Part shown: positions 18,486 through 27,354 of the stretch, in pieces
Layout: the number at the start of each line of letters is the position of its first letter
Numbering within the stretch: the first letter of the stretch is position 1
NCBI RefSeq assembly: GCF_025245835.1
Contig: NZ_JAOBWS010000013.1
Coordinates: 1-64,000, forward strand
DNA from: Rheinheimera sp. 4Y26
GTDB taxonomy: Bacteria > Pseudomonadota > Gammaproteobacteria > Enterobacterales > Alteromonadaceae
DNA: 64,000 nucleotides
Reading direction: 5' to 3'
The notes under the pieces: model-generated
Told to the model about the DNA's origin: nothing
Databases searched by the model: none
The model's input: only the letters and a program-made list of their open reading frames with translations
Program-made: the position numbers and the translations under genes

Positions 18486-19821
18486 TACTGGTGCGCTCAA
18501 CTATCGGGATTGCTCCAAATAAGCCATTTAAATATGCACTACGTATATCTTTATCATGTCTTGTAGAATAATCATTCAGTGAGTAAAGAGACGTAGATTG
18601 ATTCCATTCTTTCTGTGCAAACCAAATTTCATCTCGTCTTATGAGTTTTAGATCTAGCAATTCGGACTGGTGGGTAGTTACAATGAACTGCCCCGCATGA
18701 GTGTCAGTGCTAAGAAATTTCTCTAAGAAAAGTTTTGATAAATTCGGATGCAGACTTCTGTCAAATTCATCTACTATAAACGTTGGTTTCAATACGTTCT
18801 TAAGCGCTTCAGAATTTGATAGTACAGGTATTAAGTCTAATAATCTCACTGTTCCATCGGATTCTTCTGACGTAGAAAAGTCAAATTGATTACCATGAAT
18901 GTCTTTGTGTTTTAATATTATTTCATGGATATCAATTTCGTCACCATTTTTCGTTGCTGTGTATTCGCGAAAATTGTTTTCAAACTTAATTGGTTGGTCA
19001 AGAATTTCGATTTCTTTTTTTATCTTGTTTATTAATGATGGGCTAAATAATGATGATTCAACCTTTTCTATGTTTAGACTATCTATGCCAGTATCAAAAT
19101 CTTTTATATTGGCTGTGTAAGAGTTTATAGTTCCATCCTGAACATCATCGGTAAGCCCTCCATAACGACTATTGGGGAATACGATTACTAGGCAATATTT
19201 AAAGTAAAAGAATGCTGCTCTTAGGTAAGACGTAAAATTTTGAGGTAAATCCTTTTGTATTTTTCCGTTCTGACTAACAAAATTTATGATTGATGTGTTT
19301 TCTGGCGCATACTTTGACAATGCACTTATGAAGTTAAGAGTTTCACTATCTGTTATTATGTCGGAGTTGAACTCGTGAAAATCTTTGTCTGATTTTCGCT
19401 CATATATAATTTTCTCGCGATTTTTCTCAATATAAGAAAGTCGTTCGTAGAGGATTCTATCCTTATTCACCTCGAATGTTAGAGCTAAATGGAATGAATC
19501 GATCGTAAACTCAATGTAGAATGAAGCGCTTTCTTTTGGGGTTTTAGTTACCTTGAACGGAGTGAAATCAATTTTTTCGTCACTGGCTTTAGAACTCGTT
19601 ATCAAGTTCTGAACAAAATCTATTGCTTTAACGATGTTTGATTTCCCAGATGCGTTTGCACCATATATCAAACTGGTTTTGAGAACTTTTAGATCTAAAT
19701 TCGATTTAATCGGTTGTACCACATGTGATTTATGGTTTCTTAAGCGAGGAGCTGGCCGGAGGTTTAGCTCAATGGGATCACATATAGAACGAAAATTTTC
19801 TGCTCTAAAACAGACTAACAT
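18478..19821 (-). CDS. AAA (OLD/RloA-like) ATPase of the defence module
   Basis: 447 residues. Walker A GANASGKSN near residue 55, an ABC/SMC-like signature ESDGTVRLLDLIPVL, Walker B FIVDEFDRSLHP and a sensor VTTHQSELL place it in the AAA_15/AAA_21 overcoming-lysogenization-like ATPases. The middle is a long insertion rich in Lys, Asn and Ile. It is the probable sensor or regulator of the RloB-like protein, being first in the two-gene operon. The 284 bases upstream contain the integrase 3' flank and an inverted repeat. Confidence 0.87.
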   Translation of the reverse strand: MLVCFRAENFRSICDPIELNLRPAPRLRNHKSHVVQPIKSNLDLKVLKTSLIYGANASGKSNIVKAIDFVQNLITSSKASDEKIDFTPFKVTKTPKESASFYIEFTIDSFHLALTFEVNKDRILYERLSYIEKNREKIIYERKSDKDFHEFNSDIITDSETLNFISALSKYAPENTSIINFVSQNGKIQKDLPQNFTSYLRAAFFYFKYCLVIVFPNSRYGGLTDDVQDGTINSYTANIKDFDTGIDSLNIEKVESSLFSPSLINKIKKEIEILDQPIKFENNFREYTATKNGDEIDIHEIILKHKDIHGNQFDFSTSEESDGTVRLLDLIPVLSNSEALKNVLKPTFIVDEFDRSLHPNLSKLFLEKFLSTDTHAGQFIVTTHQSELLDLKLIRRDEIWFAQKEWNQSTSLYSLNDYSTRHDKDIRSAYLNGLFGAIPIVERTSNE

Positions 19822-20038
19822 AACACCCTCAATGGATAACGAGAAAATTTCACGTTAAATATAGAGCATGATTGCTCTGTTTACTAGCATTTAATCAAGC
19901 TTTGGTTTCTTAATTCAGAGTTTAAACGTCGTTAAGGCAATATTTTAAACTTTCGACCTTCAAAAGTTCAGGTTTTAAGACTTTTCCAAATTGGGTTAGG
20001 GTCAATGCACTTCGTACAATGACTATATACATTAGCCA

Positions 20039-20078
20039 CCACGGGTGCCCCGCCGCTAAGCGCGGTTCCTCCCCGTGG
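20039..20078. repeat. Inverted repeat after the integrase gene
   Basis: CCACGGG at 20039-20045 pairs with CCCGTGG at 20072-20078, enclosing a smaller CCGC/GCGG hairpin. It lies between the integrase stop and the ATPase promoter. It could be a terminator or an arm-type site near attL; there is no U-tract. The rest of 19822-20105 shows nothing else. Confidence 0.45.
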
Positions 20079-20105
20079 CAGCTGCCTGCTGCTGATTAAA
20101 ATTAT

Positions 20106-21194
20106 TTAGTCAATCCATTGTGCGTAAATGGTTCGGATCATGCCCCAATCTTTATGCCCCATTTGTTTTGCCAGCCAACTTGGATCGCGTTTGGCCGTTA
20201 GCATAGTGGAAGCATAGGTATGACGACAGGTGTATGGCCGTTGATAGGGCACGCCTGCTGCCTTAAGTGCTGGCTTCCAGTGTCTTTCCCGTGGTACGCC
20301 ATCATATTTCCAAGGCTTCATGGTGGACGGATCGAGAAAAACCCGTTCATAATGGCTGAGATTTGGGTGATAGTTGCGAATATTCAGCAACACCCGCAGC
20401 GCCCTGTCATCTAAATGGTGGGTTCGGTCTGAGCTTTCGGTTTTAGTGCCAGCCAGCTTGCCATTGACGATGGATTGCCGGATATAAATACGCTGTTTAT
20501 CAAAATCGACATCTTGCCAGCGTAAGCCCAACTGTTCGCCTGTTCTGAGGCCAGTGCTAAATGCAAAGATGTAAAAATCACGGGCTATCGGATTGGCTAT
20601 TGCATTAATAATTGCTTCGCGCTGTTCTGGCTTAAACGGATTAACCCTTTTGGTTCGGCGTGGCAGTGGTTCGCATTTTTCAATCGGATTGGATTCGATA
20701 ATGCTGTCGTTAAATTGCTCTTTAAAAATGCCATGCATAATGGAGCGTACTTCATTAACAGACTTTGGCGACAGCGTTGAAGCAGCAGCCCAAGTTTTGA
20801 ACATTGATGGTTTAAAGTCGGCAAGCGTGATACTGCCAAAATTAGGCAAAACATGCGTGTTCACTTTGCTGACGTAGCCACGGTAAGTACTACGTGTCCA
20901 GTTTTTGCTTTTGTGTTTAAACCAAATTTCAACAGATTGCCTGATGGTGATATGGGCTGCTTTATTCGGGCTGTGTTTCAGCGCGCGTGGGCTGTTTGGG
21001 AAATGACTGCTGTAGTCAAATTTGCCCATATCAATTTCGTAGATGATTTGTTCACGTTTGACCGCAGCCTCTTTTAATCGGGTTTTGGTGGGCGTACAGC
21101 GGATGGTTTCACGGCAGCGCTCGCCATTAAACATAAAATCAATGCGGATAGAACTTTCACTGGCGTAGATGCCTTTAAATTCAGTTGGTTTCAT
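20106..21194 (-). CDS. int: Tyrosine recombinase (phage integrase)
   Basis: 362 residues: an N-terminal arm-binding part, a SAM-like core-binding domain (about 75-165) and a catalytic domain. Catalytic residues visible are the first Arg in STGLRTGEQLGLRW, the second Arg in RPYTCRHTYAS and the nucleophile Tyr in IYAQWID at the C-terminus. The usual box II His is Tyr here, as in many phage integrases. It sits on the attL side of the element and is expected to recombine the 26-bp ssrA sites. Confidence 0.93.
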   Translation of the reverse strand: MKPTEFKGIYASESSIRIDFMFNGERCRETIRCTPTKTRLKEAAVKREQIIYEIDMGKFDYSSHFPNSPRALKHSPNKAAHITIRQSVEIWFKHKSKNWTRSTYRGYVSKVNTHVLPNFGSITLADFKPSMFKTWAAASTLSPKSVNEVRSIMHGIFKEQFNDSIIESNPIEKCEPLPRRTKRVNPFKPEQREAIINAIANPIARDFYIFAFSTGLRTGEQLGLRWQDVDFDKQRIYIRQSIVNGKLAGTKTESSDRTHHLDDRALRVLLNIRNYHPNLSHYERVFLDPSTMKPWKYDGVPRERHWKPALKAAGVPYQRPYTCRHTYASTMLTAKRDPSWLAKQMGHKDWGMIRTIYAQWID

Positions 21195-21197
21195 GGC

Positions 21198-21407
21198 TTA
21201 TCTCCCTGTGCCTATCCATTGTTGCAAAGCGGCCATGTCAATAAAGATCCGGCCGTTTCGTTTAACCCAATGAACATCCATACGGATTTTGCCTTTGACG
21301 CGCAGTGCATTGATTGCGTCTTTTGTCCAACCGATAAGCTCTGCACATTTTTCTACGGTGACCCAACGGATAGCCGTTGTTTGTGGGTCTGAAATTTGAT
21401 TTTGCAT
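21198..21407 (-). CDS. Excisionase-like winged-helix DNA-binding protein
   Basis: 69 residues from ATG 21407, preceded by GAGGAATAGG as a ribosome binding site. The sequence (TVEKCAELIGWTKDAINAL..GKI..DVHWVKRNGRIFID) is a MerR/Xis-like winged helix. It ends 3 bases before the integrase start, the usual int-xis coupling. The open frame extends further upstream to 21773, but that part lacks coding character and a ribosome binding site. Confidence 0.78.
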   Translation of the reverse strand: MQNQISDPQTTAIRWVTVEKCAELIGWTKDAINALRVKGKIRMDVHWVKRNGRIFIDMAALQQWIGTGR

Positions 21408-21769
21408 ATACCTATTCCTCAAGACGCGCCTATAGCGCGCGACTTGTTTCAAAGCCAAATGGAACAAGCTAAAAAAGCCTGAATTAAGTTTTTTGGGATT
21501 TAAAATGCAGCGGAAAGTAGGTTTATTTGAGAGTATGCGCCGAACACCATCTGTTTGAGAGCAGACGTTTTTGTGTCTGAACTCATGGGCTATTTCGATT
21601 ACGCTACTTAAGTTAAGTATGAGTTTAGTTAGTAGATCCGAGCCCAGGTAATTTGAATAAAACCCTAAATCAGGTTGGTGGCTAGTTAGGCAATGGGCAA
21701 TTTTCGGACGAGCTGCAGATGCGAAACTAATGCAAGCTGCAGTTTCTGTCAACGGAAGCTTCGGAAAAA
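21408..21769. other. Non-coding 362-bp stretch between xis-like gene and small ORF
   Basis: No supported gene. It contains a GC-rich hairpin around 21424-21442 (CGCGC..GCGCG) just upstream of the xis-like gene and otherwise AT-rich sequence. It may hold the int-xis promoter. Confidence 0.4.
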
Positions 21770-22009
21770 TCATTCGTTGATTATCCGATAGTGACGGTTA
21801 AATTCAGACTTGGTGAACTGGCAAACGCGGTCAATAAACTTCACGACCATTTCAACTTCTTCGTTTAAGGTCAATACACCGCAGATAATTCCAAGGTTTT
21901 CCGGCAGGAACTTATCACCACGATCTTGTTTGATGACTGTGAGGTTTAGCAGTAATACCACTTCATTTACGGTAAAACTGGTGCTTGGGGTATTCATCTT
22001 TTTATTCAT
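21770..22009 (-). CDS. Small hypothetical protein of the ssrA element
   Basis: 79 residues from ATG 22009 (ATG 21997 also possible). It is a mixed helical protein with FTVNEVVLLLNLTVI and a C-terminal FIDRVCQFTKSEFNRHY. I do not recognise a family. It begins 17 bases after the rep stop in the same orientation, so it is probably co-transcribed with rep. Confidence 0.5.
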   Translation of the reverse strand: MNKKMNTPSTSFTVNEVVLLLNLTVIKQDRGDKFLPENLGIICGVLTLNEEVEMVVKFIDRVCQFTKSEFNRHYRIINE

Positions 22010-22025
22010 TTTTTCATCCGTACAG

Positions 22026-23549
22026 TTATTTACACAAGTCCAAGGTTGCCACCTCACTCGACAGCACCAGCCCACCTAAAGGCGGGTTGGTGCTATCTCG
22101 GCTCGGCGGCGCAGATGACAAAGACCATCTGCGCGTGCGGGTTTTAATAGTGATACCAAGCAGCGACAGACCCGACAGCGCAGGTTTTCGTAATTCCTGA
22201 TAGCGGTTTAGTGGGCAGCTTTGAATTTCTCCGCTTTGGTAGTCGATAGATTCAGTGGCGCGGATTTCGTAATAGGGGCTTATCAGATGCGCTTTGCGTG
22301 GTGTATCAACGGCATTCATGGCAATACAAAACGCAGCCCAGTTCGAGGCGTCGGCAGCAGCATGGGCTGCATTAAATTCTTCTGTTTGATTTTCGGTTTG
22401 TTTTAGACGACGAAGCTCGCGCCAAACTGTGACACTAGGGCCACCAATTTGCTGAAACTGGCGAATACCGGCAGCCTTTGACCATGCGTTAATTCTTGCT
22501 GCAGCTAAGTTTGATGGCTGACCACTGGTGTCGGTTCCAACCTCAAAGCCGTCGATGTTCTTGGCGATGTACTTAGCGATATATCCGGCAGCACTGCCTT
22601 TGTTGGGGTCAATATCAATAAACTTAACCCGATACTGTTTTGCGCCTTTTTCATCGGGCGAATCTTGCAGGCCGTAATGGGTGACAATCTCTTTAAATGT
22701 TTTGATCTGCTCGACTGGCATAAACAACAGCAAATGCCAGTGTGGTGTGCCGTCGTGATGCGGTTCTACTACCCGAAAGCCATAGGGCTTAATTTCGTCG
22801 CGATCAAACTTGGCGCGACATAGCTGCCAAACGTGGTTTAGGTAGTCCTGTGCATCGTTGATGCTAGAACCGTCATAATTTGGGTTCGGAATTCCGCTTG
22901 CATTGGTGGCGTGCATTCTTGATGGCGTGGTTAAAGTGACAAATACCGCCGCATGCTGACAATACTGGGCGACTTCTTCAAAACCACGAATTCTGACCAT
23001 CAATTCATGACGACGGATCACCGGATTACTAATGTTGTGCTGTGCGATTTCTGCCAAAGAAATACTGAAACCTTCGTCATTCTGCAAATAGCTGTTTTGC
23101 ATATATTGCTGACTTAGTTGCTGGTTCTGCTTATAGCGATGTAACGACACATCGCCGCAATACACGGCACGACGTTTTGACACATAACCTAATGCACGTT
23201 CAACTTGGTTAATCAGCGAGGCCGTTTTACGGCGAATACGGCGCAACCAGAATTTGGCATCCTGCAGGCGGTTTTTAATTTCCTGTTCGGTGTAGGCAAG
23301 TTTGCCAAGCTGGTATTTTTCAAAGTGGTTAATTGCGGTGCTGAGGTCGGCAGTTTTGCAAAAGTCAGCTTGTGTAATGGCAAAGGCTTTTAGTCTGGCA
23401 TGGTCGATAGAAAAGTCTAAATCTGCAATCACCATGTTCTGATGGATGGTGTTCAGTAAATACAGCGCGTGGTTTTCTTCAACCAGCTGCTGATCAGCGA
23501 GGTATTTTTGCAGTATTTCGCGGCTGGTAAAACTTGCGGGGGAGGGCAA
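22026..23549 (-). CDS. HUH replication endonuclease (phage GPA/Rep family)
   Basis: 507 residues from TTG 23549. It has the HUH metal motif in PHHDGTPHWHLLLF (near residue 265) and the two-tyrosine motif YIAKYIAKNIDG (near residue 323), as in P2 gpA-type rolling-circle initiators. Upstream of TTG the same frame stays open into the prophage without ATG or GTG and encodes a Cys/His repeat (NFCHPSANFC), so the true start is uncertain. The prophage inserted about 90 bp upstream of the TTG and may have removed its promoter. Role: nicking and replication of the excised element. Confidence 0.85.
   Translation of the reverse strand: MPSPASFTSREILQKYLADQQLVEENHALYLLNTIHQNMVIADLDFSIDHARLKAFAITQADFCKTADLSTAINHFEKYQLGKLAYTEQEIKNRLQDAKFWLRRIRRKTASLINQVERALGYVSKRRAVYCGDVSLHRYKQNQQLSQQYMQNSYLQNDEGFSISLAEIAQHNISNPVIRRHELMVRIRGFEEVAQYCQHAAVFVTLTTPSRMHATNASGIPNPNYDGSSINDAQDYLNHVWQLCRAKFDRDEIKPYGFRVVEPHHDGTPHWHLLLFMPVEQIKTFKEIVTHYGLQDSPDEKGAKQYRVKFIDIDPNKGSAAGYIAKYIAKNIDGFEVGTDTSGQPSNLAAARINAWSKAAGIRQFQQIGGPSVTVWRELRRLKQTENQTEEFNAAHAAADASNWAAFCIAMNAVDTPRKAHLISPYYEIRATESIDYQSGEIQSCPLNRYQELRKPALSGLSLLGITIKTRTRRWSLSSAPPSRDSTNPPLGGLVLSSEVATLDLCK
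22064..22134. repeat. Two hairpins in the 3' coding end of rep
   Basis: First: 13-nt arms 22064-22076 and 22081-22093 (GCACCAGCCC / GGGTTGGTGC, two imperfect pairs) with a TAAA loop. Second: perfect 9-bp arms GCGCAGATG / CATCTGCGC at 22109-22117 and 22126-22134. P2 is known to keep its nick origin inside gene A, so this could be the replication origin; that is inference. Confidence 0.55.
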
Positions 23550-23556
23550 CTTGCGG

Positions 23557-23598
23557 CAAAAGTTGGCGCTGGGATGACAAAAGTTGGCACTGGAGTGA
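23557..23598. repeat. 21-bp tandem repeat upstream of rep
   Basis: Two adjacent 21-bp units (23557-23577 and 23578-23598) beginning CAAAAGTTGGC, matching at 18 of 21 positions. In the rep frame each encodes a (S/P)SANFC-like unit with His. They could be iteron-like sites or a coding repeat in the rep N-terminus. Confidence 0.7.
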
Positions 23599-23636
23599 CA
23601 ATTTCCAGACGTGTCTGGACTGCTGTAGCCAAAGTC

Positions 23637-23641
23637 ATTGG
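23637..23641. repeat. Left 5-bp target duplication ATTGG
   Basis: ATTGG directly precedes the prophage left end and is repeated at 60636-60640 directly after the right end. Five-base duplications are the normal product of MuA-type transposition. Confidence 0.92.
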
Positions 23642-23994
23642 TGTAACCAACCGTATGGATTGATAAATATAGATAAAAACCGGGAATAGGTGAAATAACG
23701 CGGGATTTGGTGGGAAAGCCTGATGTAATAAGGCTTCTAACGTTATTTAATGCATGTTTAAGCTATCAGCAAATCGGATCCAGAAATCAGAAGTTTGAAA
23801 AAAAGTATGCCCTTATCGTGAAACCTAAAATCAATCAGAATGATAAATCGAAAAGCTCAAATTGCTACCTGAATTAACCCGCAAGCCAGCACTATCAACG
23901 CATTCAAGCTCTACTTACCAATAAAACACGCAGTTGAGCAAAAAGAATTGGATCTGATCCGATTATTTTACCGAATCAGATCTGCAGATCCGAT
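23642..23994. other. Prophage left end (attL region, transposase binding)
   Basis: Starts TGTAACCAACCG. The first 27 bases match the inverted right end at 20 positions, sharing the block ATGG.TTGA.AAAT, probably transposase site L1. The rest of the 353 bp has no gene. A long inverted repeat with GGATCTGAT/ATCAGATC (about 23950-23990) just after the repressor stop may be its terminator. Confidence 0.8.
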
Positions 23995-24636
23995 TTAATT
24001 TCCAATGTCTTTTGAAATATTGACCACCTGGCCAACGATCTCAAAACTTGATTGCTCATCAAGCTTAATTTCCATTGGGGGATATACAGGGTTATCGCTG
24101 AGTAGAATCCAAGAGGATGCTTTAACCTGCATTCTCTTTACCCATAGCGAATCCTCAAACCTTATAACGTAAATGTGCCCATCAATAGGTCTTTTGCGGC
24201 TGGTATTGATTACCAGGGTATCGTTGTTGTGGATAGTAGGCTCCATACTGTCGCCTTTGGCCCAAACAATCACTAAATCACTTTCTTTAAAGCCCCTGTA
24301 TTGCAACCACTTCTTGCGGTATGCCAGGAATCTGGAAGGGGCCTCATTCTCAAATGCAGTAGAACCATGCCCGGCAGAGACCTGCACAGAGTAACCAGGA
24401 ATAAGCACAAACTCATGCATAAACTGGCTTACGTCATCTGCTTTCACGTCAGATTTTTGATTAGTCGCTAACACCGTTTCAGGCAGCAGATATTCGACCC
24501 CAGGGCCACGCACACCATCATGCTTTCTGACTAACCATCCCTCTTTTTTTGCCTTTTTATGAACCCCAGGGACGGAAGAAGGCATTCCCTGCAATTCAGT
24601 TATTTGTTTTGGGGTTAACCAACACTCTGTGCTCAC
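23995..24636 (-). CDS. Mu-type repressor with LexA-like S24 peptidase domain
   Basis: 213 residues from GTG 24636, supported by AGAGG seven bases upstream. The N-terminus (CWLTPKQITELQGMP..GPGVEYLLPETV) is the Mu-type winged helix also seen in the transposase. The C-terminus is an S24 domain with Ser in GDSMEPTIH and Lys in LWVKRM, plus an Ala-Gly pair (VSAGHGS) suitable for self-cleavage. It should hold lysogeny and be inactivated by RecA after DNA damage, unlike the repressor of Mu itself. Confidence 0.9.
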   Translation of the reverse strand: MSTECWLTPKQITELQGMPSSVPGVHKKAKKEGWLVRKHDGVRGPGVEYLLPETVLATNQKSDVKADDVSQFMHEFVLIPGYSVQVSAGHGSTAFENEAPSRFLAYRKKWLQYRGFKESDLVIVWAKGDSMEPTIHNNDTLVINTSRKRPIDGHIYVIRFEDSLWVKRMQVKASSWILLSDNPVYPPMEIKLDEQSSFEIVGQVVNISKDIGN

Positions 24637-24827
24637 AAATGCCTCTGGTTTATAAATGGTTAATCATTCGGTTAATAATTAAATTTCTTTATAAAACAAA
24701 GTTTTATAAGAAATAAACAGAAATCTTGAAATGAACCGATTGATAAACCGAAGTTTATATATAAACTAATAAGCAACTACGCTTAGTAGAACTGTTAAAA
24801 GGTTAATTGAAATTGCGGAGAATTGGA
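24637..24827. promoter_or_regulatory. Early control region between repressor and ner
   Basis: Divergent 191-bp region with repeated TCGGTT/AACCGA motifs (near 24673, 24735 and 24747) and a strong AT-rich palindrome AGTTTATATATAAACT. A promoter for the early operon can be proposed with TTGATA (24740-24745) and TAAACT (24762-24767), spaced 16 bp. The AACCGA repeats overlap it and are likely repressor or Ner operators. Confidence 0.55.
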
Positions 24828-25046
24828 ATGGAAAGCAAAGACTGGCACAGAGCTGATGTGATCTCCTCCCTTAAAAAGGCAGGCTGGTCAATGGCGTCTT
24901 TATCCAGAAAGCATGGATTGCAAAGCGGCACCCTTTACAACGTATTGGTTACTCATTGGCCCAAGGGAGAGCGGTTGGTTGCCGATGCTATTGGTACTGA
25001 ACCGGAAATTATTTGGCCAAGTCGCTACGCTCGGAAGTTGAAATAA
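24828..25046 (+). CDS. ner: Ner-like transcriptional regulator
   Basis: 72 residues from ATG 24828 with GGAG upstream. The helix-turn-helix (DVISSLKKAGWSMASLSRKHGLQSGTLYNVL) and the tail (AIGTEPEIIWPSRY) match the Ner/SfsB family. In Mu, Ner shuts down early and repressor transcription. Its TAA overlaps the transposase ATG (TAATG). Confidence 0.9.
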   Translation: MESKDWHRADVISSLKKAGWSMASLSRKHGLQSGTLYNVLVTHWPKGERLVADAIGTEPEIIWPSRYARKLK

Positions 25047-27283
25047 TGTCTAAGAACTGGTTTTCAGCAGCCGAACTGGCAGGCTCTCCAGGCATGCCAA
25101 AAACTGAGCGGGCAGTGTTGCTGCGCGCCACAAAACAATCCTGGGAGCAACGGCCAAAATTAAAAGGTAAAGGTGTTGAATTCAACATTAATAGCCTGCC
25201 ACAGGAAACCGTTGAGTTTTTAAACTCAGGAAAAGAATTAACTGGTGATGTTGCGCCTGTATACCAACAGTTTGTAAGTCAGATAGATGCAGAGGAAAAC
25301 GCTCGTACAAAGAGGAAACAGCGTGAATCAGAAAGGCTTTTACGTGAGCTGAGTTCTCTTTCAGAAGAAAAACAAAATCTGGCGCAGGCCAAATTATGTT
25401 TGCTTCAGGTCATGGATAAATTTGTTGCTCCTTTTGCAAAAAAGCGCCAGGGCACAACTGGTGAAAATCAGTTTTGTGAACAGTACAACAAGGGCCTGAT
25501 TGCAGTGGATGCGTGGATCAAAACACTAATTCCATCGGTAAGCCCAGTAACTTTAAGGCGTTGGAAATCGACTGCAGCAAAAGATGGTGTTGCCGCGCTG
25601 GCTGGTAAATACAAAAGTGCAGTTACCAGCAAATTCGACAAGCACACAGAACTAACGCAGTTCGTATTAGCTGTTGTAACAGCTAAACCACATTTTGCTG
25701 ATAAGCCAAAAGAAGTACATAACCTTATCTCTGTAAAAAAAGCTGAGAGCTTCCCTCATTGGCCCACAGTGTCAGTAAGTTCAGTTGCGAGGCATTTAAA
25801 GAAGGTAAAAGAACAACTCGTTACTGAGTTGGCTTATGCAACCAACCCGCGCGAGTTCAATAACTCACATAGGCCGCTATTTGGCACGATGTATCCATGG
25901 GTATCAGGTCCAAATCAAGTTTGGGAGCTTGATTCTACGCCTACGGATGTGCAGCTAAACGTTAATGGCAAAGCTCGTCGCTATAGCATTATCGGCGCAA
26001 TAGACGTTTTTACTCGCCGTTTAATGCTGACGTTAATGCCAACATCAAACAGCGAAGGCATTTGTCTGTTAATGCGAAAGTGCCTTTTGACCTGGGGCAT
26101 TCCAGAGCCGGAAAGTCTGATCCGTACAGACAATGGTAGTGATTATGTGAGTAAAAAAACCTCTGGTTTGTTCAATATGTTGAATCTTAATCAGAGCAAA
26201 GCCACTGCTTTTAGCGGTTGGGAAAAACCGTTTATTGAACGTGCTTTTAAAACCATAAGCCATGGCTTGATGGAGAAATTGCCTGCTTATGTTGGTCATA
26301 ACGTTGCAGATAAAAAACGCCTGCAGGATATGCAGAGTTTTGCTGAAAGTATCGGTTCAGAACGGCGCAACCGTGAGCGTAAGTTGTTGGAGTTGTCACT
26401 AACGCCTGGTGAGCTGCAAGAAATCCTCGATGATTATTTGACCTATGACTACCACCATAAACCTCACTCTGGTTTAGCTGGTAAATCACCATTACAGGTT
26501 TATGCAGAATCAGGTTACCGCCCGCAACTGCCTGAAAATCCACATAGCTTGGACTTGCTGCTTAATTTTGCCGGAACAGCAACAGTAGTGCGTGGCGGTG
26601 TATCAATTATGGGCATCAGATTTACTGCTCCTGAACTGATGGAAAGCACTTGGAACAGAAAAGAGGTTCGAGTGTTCCTTGATCCGTCAGATGTCGGCAG
26701 AGCAACACTTTATCCGGTGGATGCGTGGGGCGAGACCTATGTGGAAGCAGTAAACATGGACCTTATTGGTCGTGATATTGACCCAGCTGAATTCAGAGAG
26801 CGCCGTAAAAATGCCATGAAAGGTTTGCGCGATTTTAAAAGAACTGCCGAAACGTTGCAGCAGCAATTTGGCATCAACCAACTGGCAGCAGTAGAGCTAG
26901 CTCAGAAGAAATTAGCCAATCAGGCAATTGTTGGTTTTAACCCTACACAAGTCGATACCTCCAATGCCGCACTAAGCGCATTGAGTAAAAGTGCGACCAG
27001 TCTGTTAGCCAGTAAGTCTGAGAGTAGTTATTCAGAAGAGGAATTGTTGGCTATCAGTGCCCGACGTGACGAATTGGAGCGACGCAAAGAAGTACTCAAC
27101 GAGCAATCAAGCAAAGTGCTTCGAACTGAACACGAACAAGCGGAATGGCTCACAAGAGAGAGCTTGATTAGGGAGCTAACTGAACGCGAACAAGACTGGC
27201 TACATAAGTTCCGGCTAACCCACACCATGACCAGAAAACGATTAGACAGAATTTTAGAAGAGGGTAGACGCGCCAACGGTTAA
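25046..27283 (+). CDS. MuA-type DDE transposase
   Basis: 745 residues from ATG 25046. The N-terminal Mu-type winged helix (NWFSAAELAG..MP) is followed by HTH domains and an rve catalytic core with Asp296 (ELDSTPT), Asp362 (RTDNGS) and Glu398 (PFIERAF), the exact D(35)E spacing. Then come the Mu transposase beta-barrel domain and a C-terminal region (about 590-745) rich in charged coiled coil that should bind MuB. It carries out integration and replicative transposition at the ends 23642 and 60635. Confidence 0.95.
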   Translation: MSKNWFSAAELAGSPGMPKTERAVLLRATKQSWEQRPKLKGKGVEFNINSLPQETVEFLNSGKELTGDVAPVYQQFVSQIDAEENARTKRKQRESERLLRELSSLSEEKQNLAQAKLCLLQVMDKFVAPFAKKRQGTTGENQFCEQYNKGLIAVDAWIKTLIPSVSPVTLRRWKSTAAKDGVAALAGKYKSAVTSKFDKHTELTQFVLAVVTAKPHFADKPKEVHNLISVKKAESFPHWPTVSVSSVARHLKKVKEQLVTELAYATNPREFNNSHRPLFGTMYPWVSGPNQVWELDSTPTDVQLNVNGKARRYSIIGAIDVFTRRLMLTLMPTSNSEGICLLMRKCLLTWGIPEPESLIRTDNGSDYVSKKTSGLFNMLNLNQSKATAFSGWEKPFIERAFKTISHGLMEKLPAYVGHNVADKKRLQDMQSFAESIGSERRNRERKLLELSLTPGELQEILDDYLTYDYHHKPHSGLAGKSPLQVYAESGYRPQLPENPHSLDLLLNFAGTATVVRGGVSIMGIRFTAPELMESTWNRKEVRVFLDPSDVGRATLYPVDAWGETYVEAVNMDLIGRDIDPAEFRERRKNAMKGLRDFKRTAETLQQQFGINQLAAVELAQKKLANQAIVGFNPTQVDTSNAALSALSKSATSLLASKSESSYSEEELLAISARRDELERRKEVLNEQSSKVLRTEHEQAEWLTRESLIRELTEREQDWLHKFRLTHTMTRKRLDRILEEGRRANG

Positions 27284-27354
27284 CAAAGGTGCGTCTCCCG
27301 GCAACCGGCCAAGCTGTACCAGAGCAAGGCCACTTACAACACGGAGTATAACGG

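Noticed and set aside
20106-21194. Integrase as the recombinase of the large prophage
   Set aside because: The prophage has its own D296-D362-E398 transposase, its own ends and a 5-bp duplication at 23642/60635. The integrase and its 26-bp sites lie outside these ends and belong to the older element.
21408-21773. N-terminal extension of the excisionase-like gene to 191 residues
   Set aside because: The extension has no ribosome binding site and no coding character; the 69-residue form has a good Shine-Dalgarno sequence and normal family length.
23453-23650. Minus-strand ORF overlapping the rep start
   Set aside because: It crosses the prophage junction at 23642, has no binding site and is out of frame with rep. 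Retained only as a note on the uncertain rep start.
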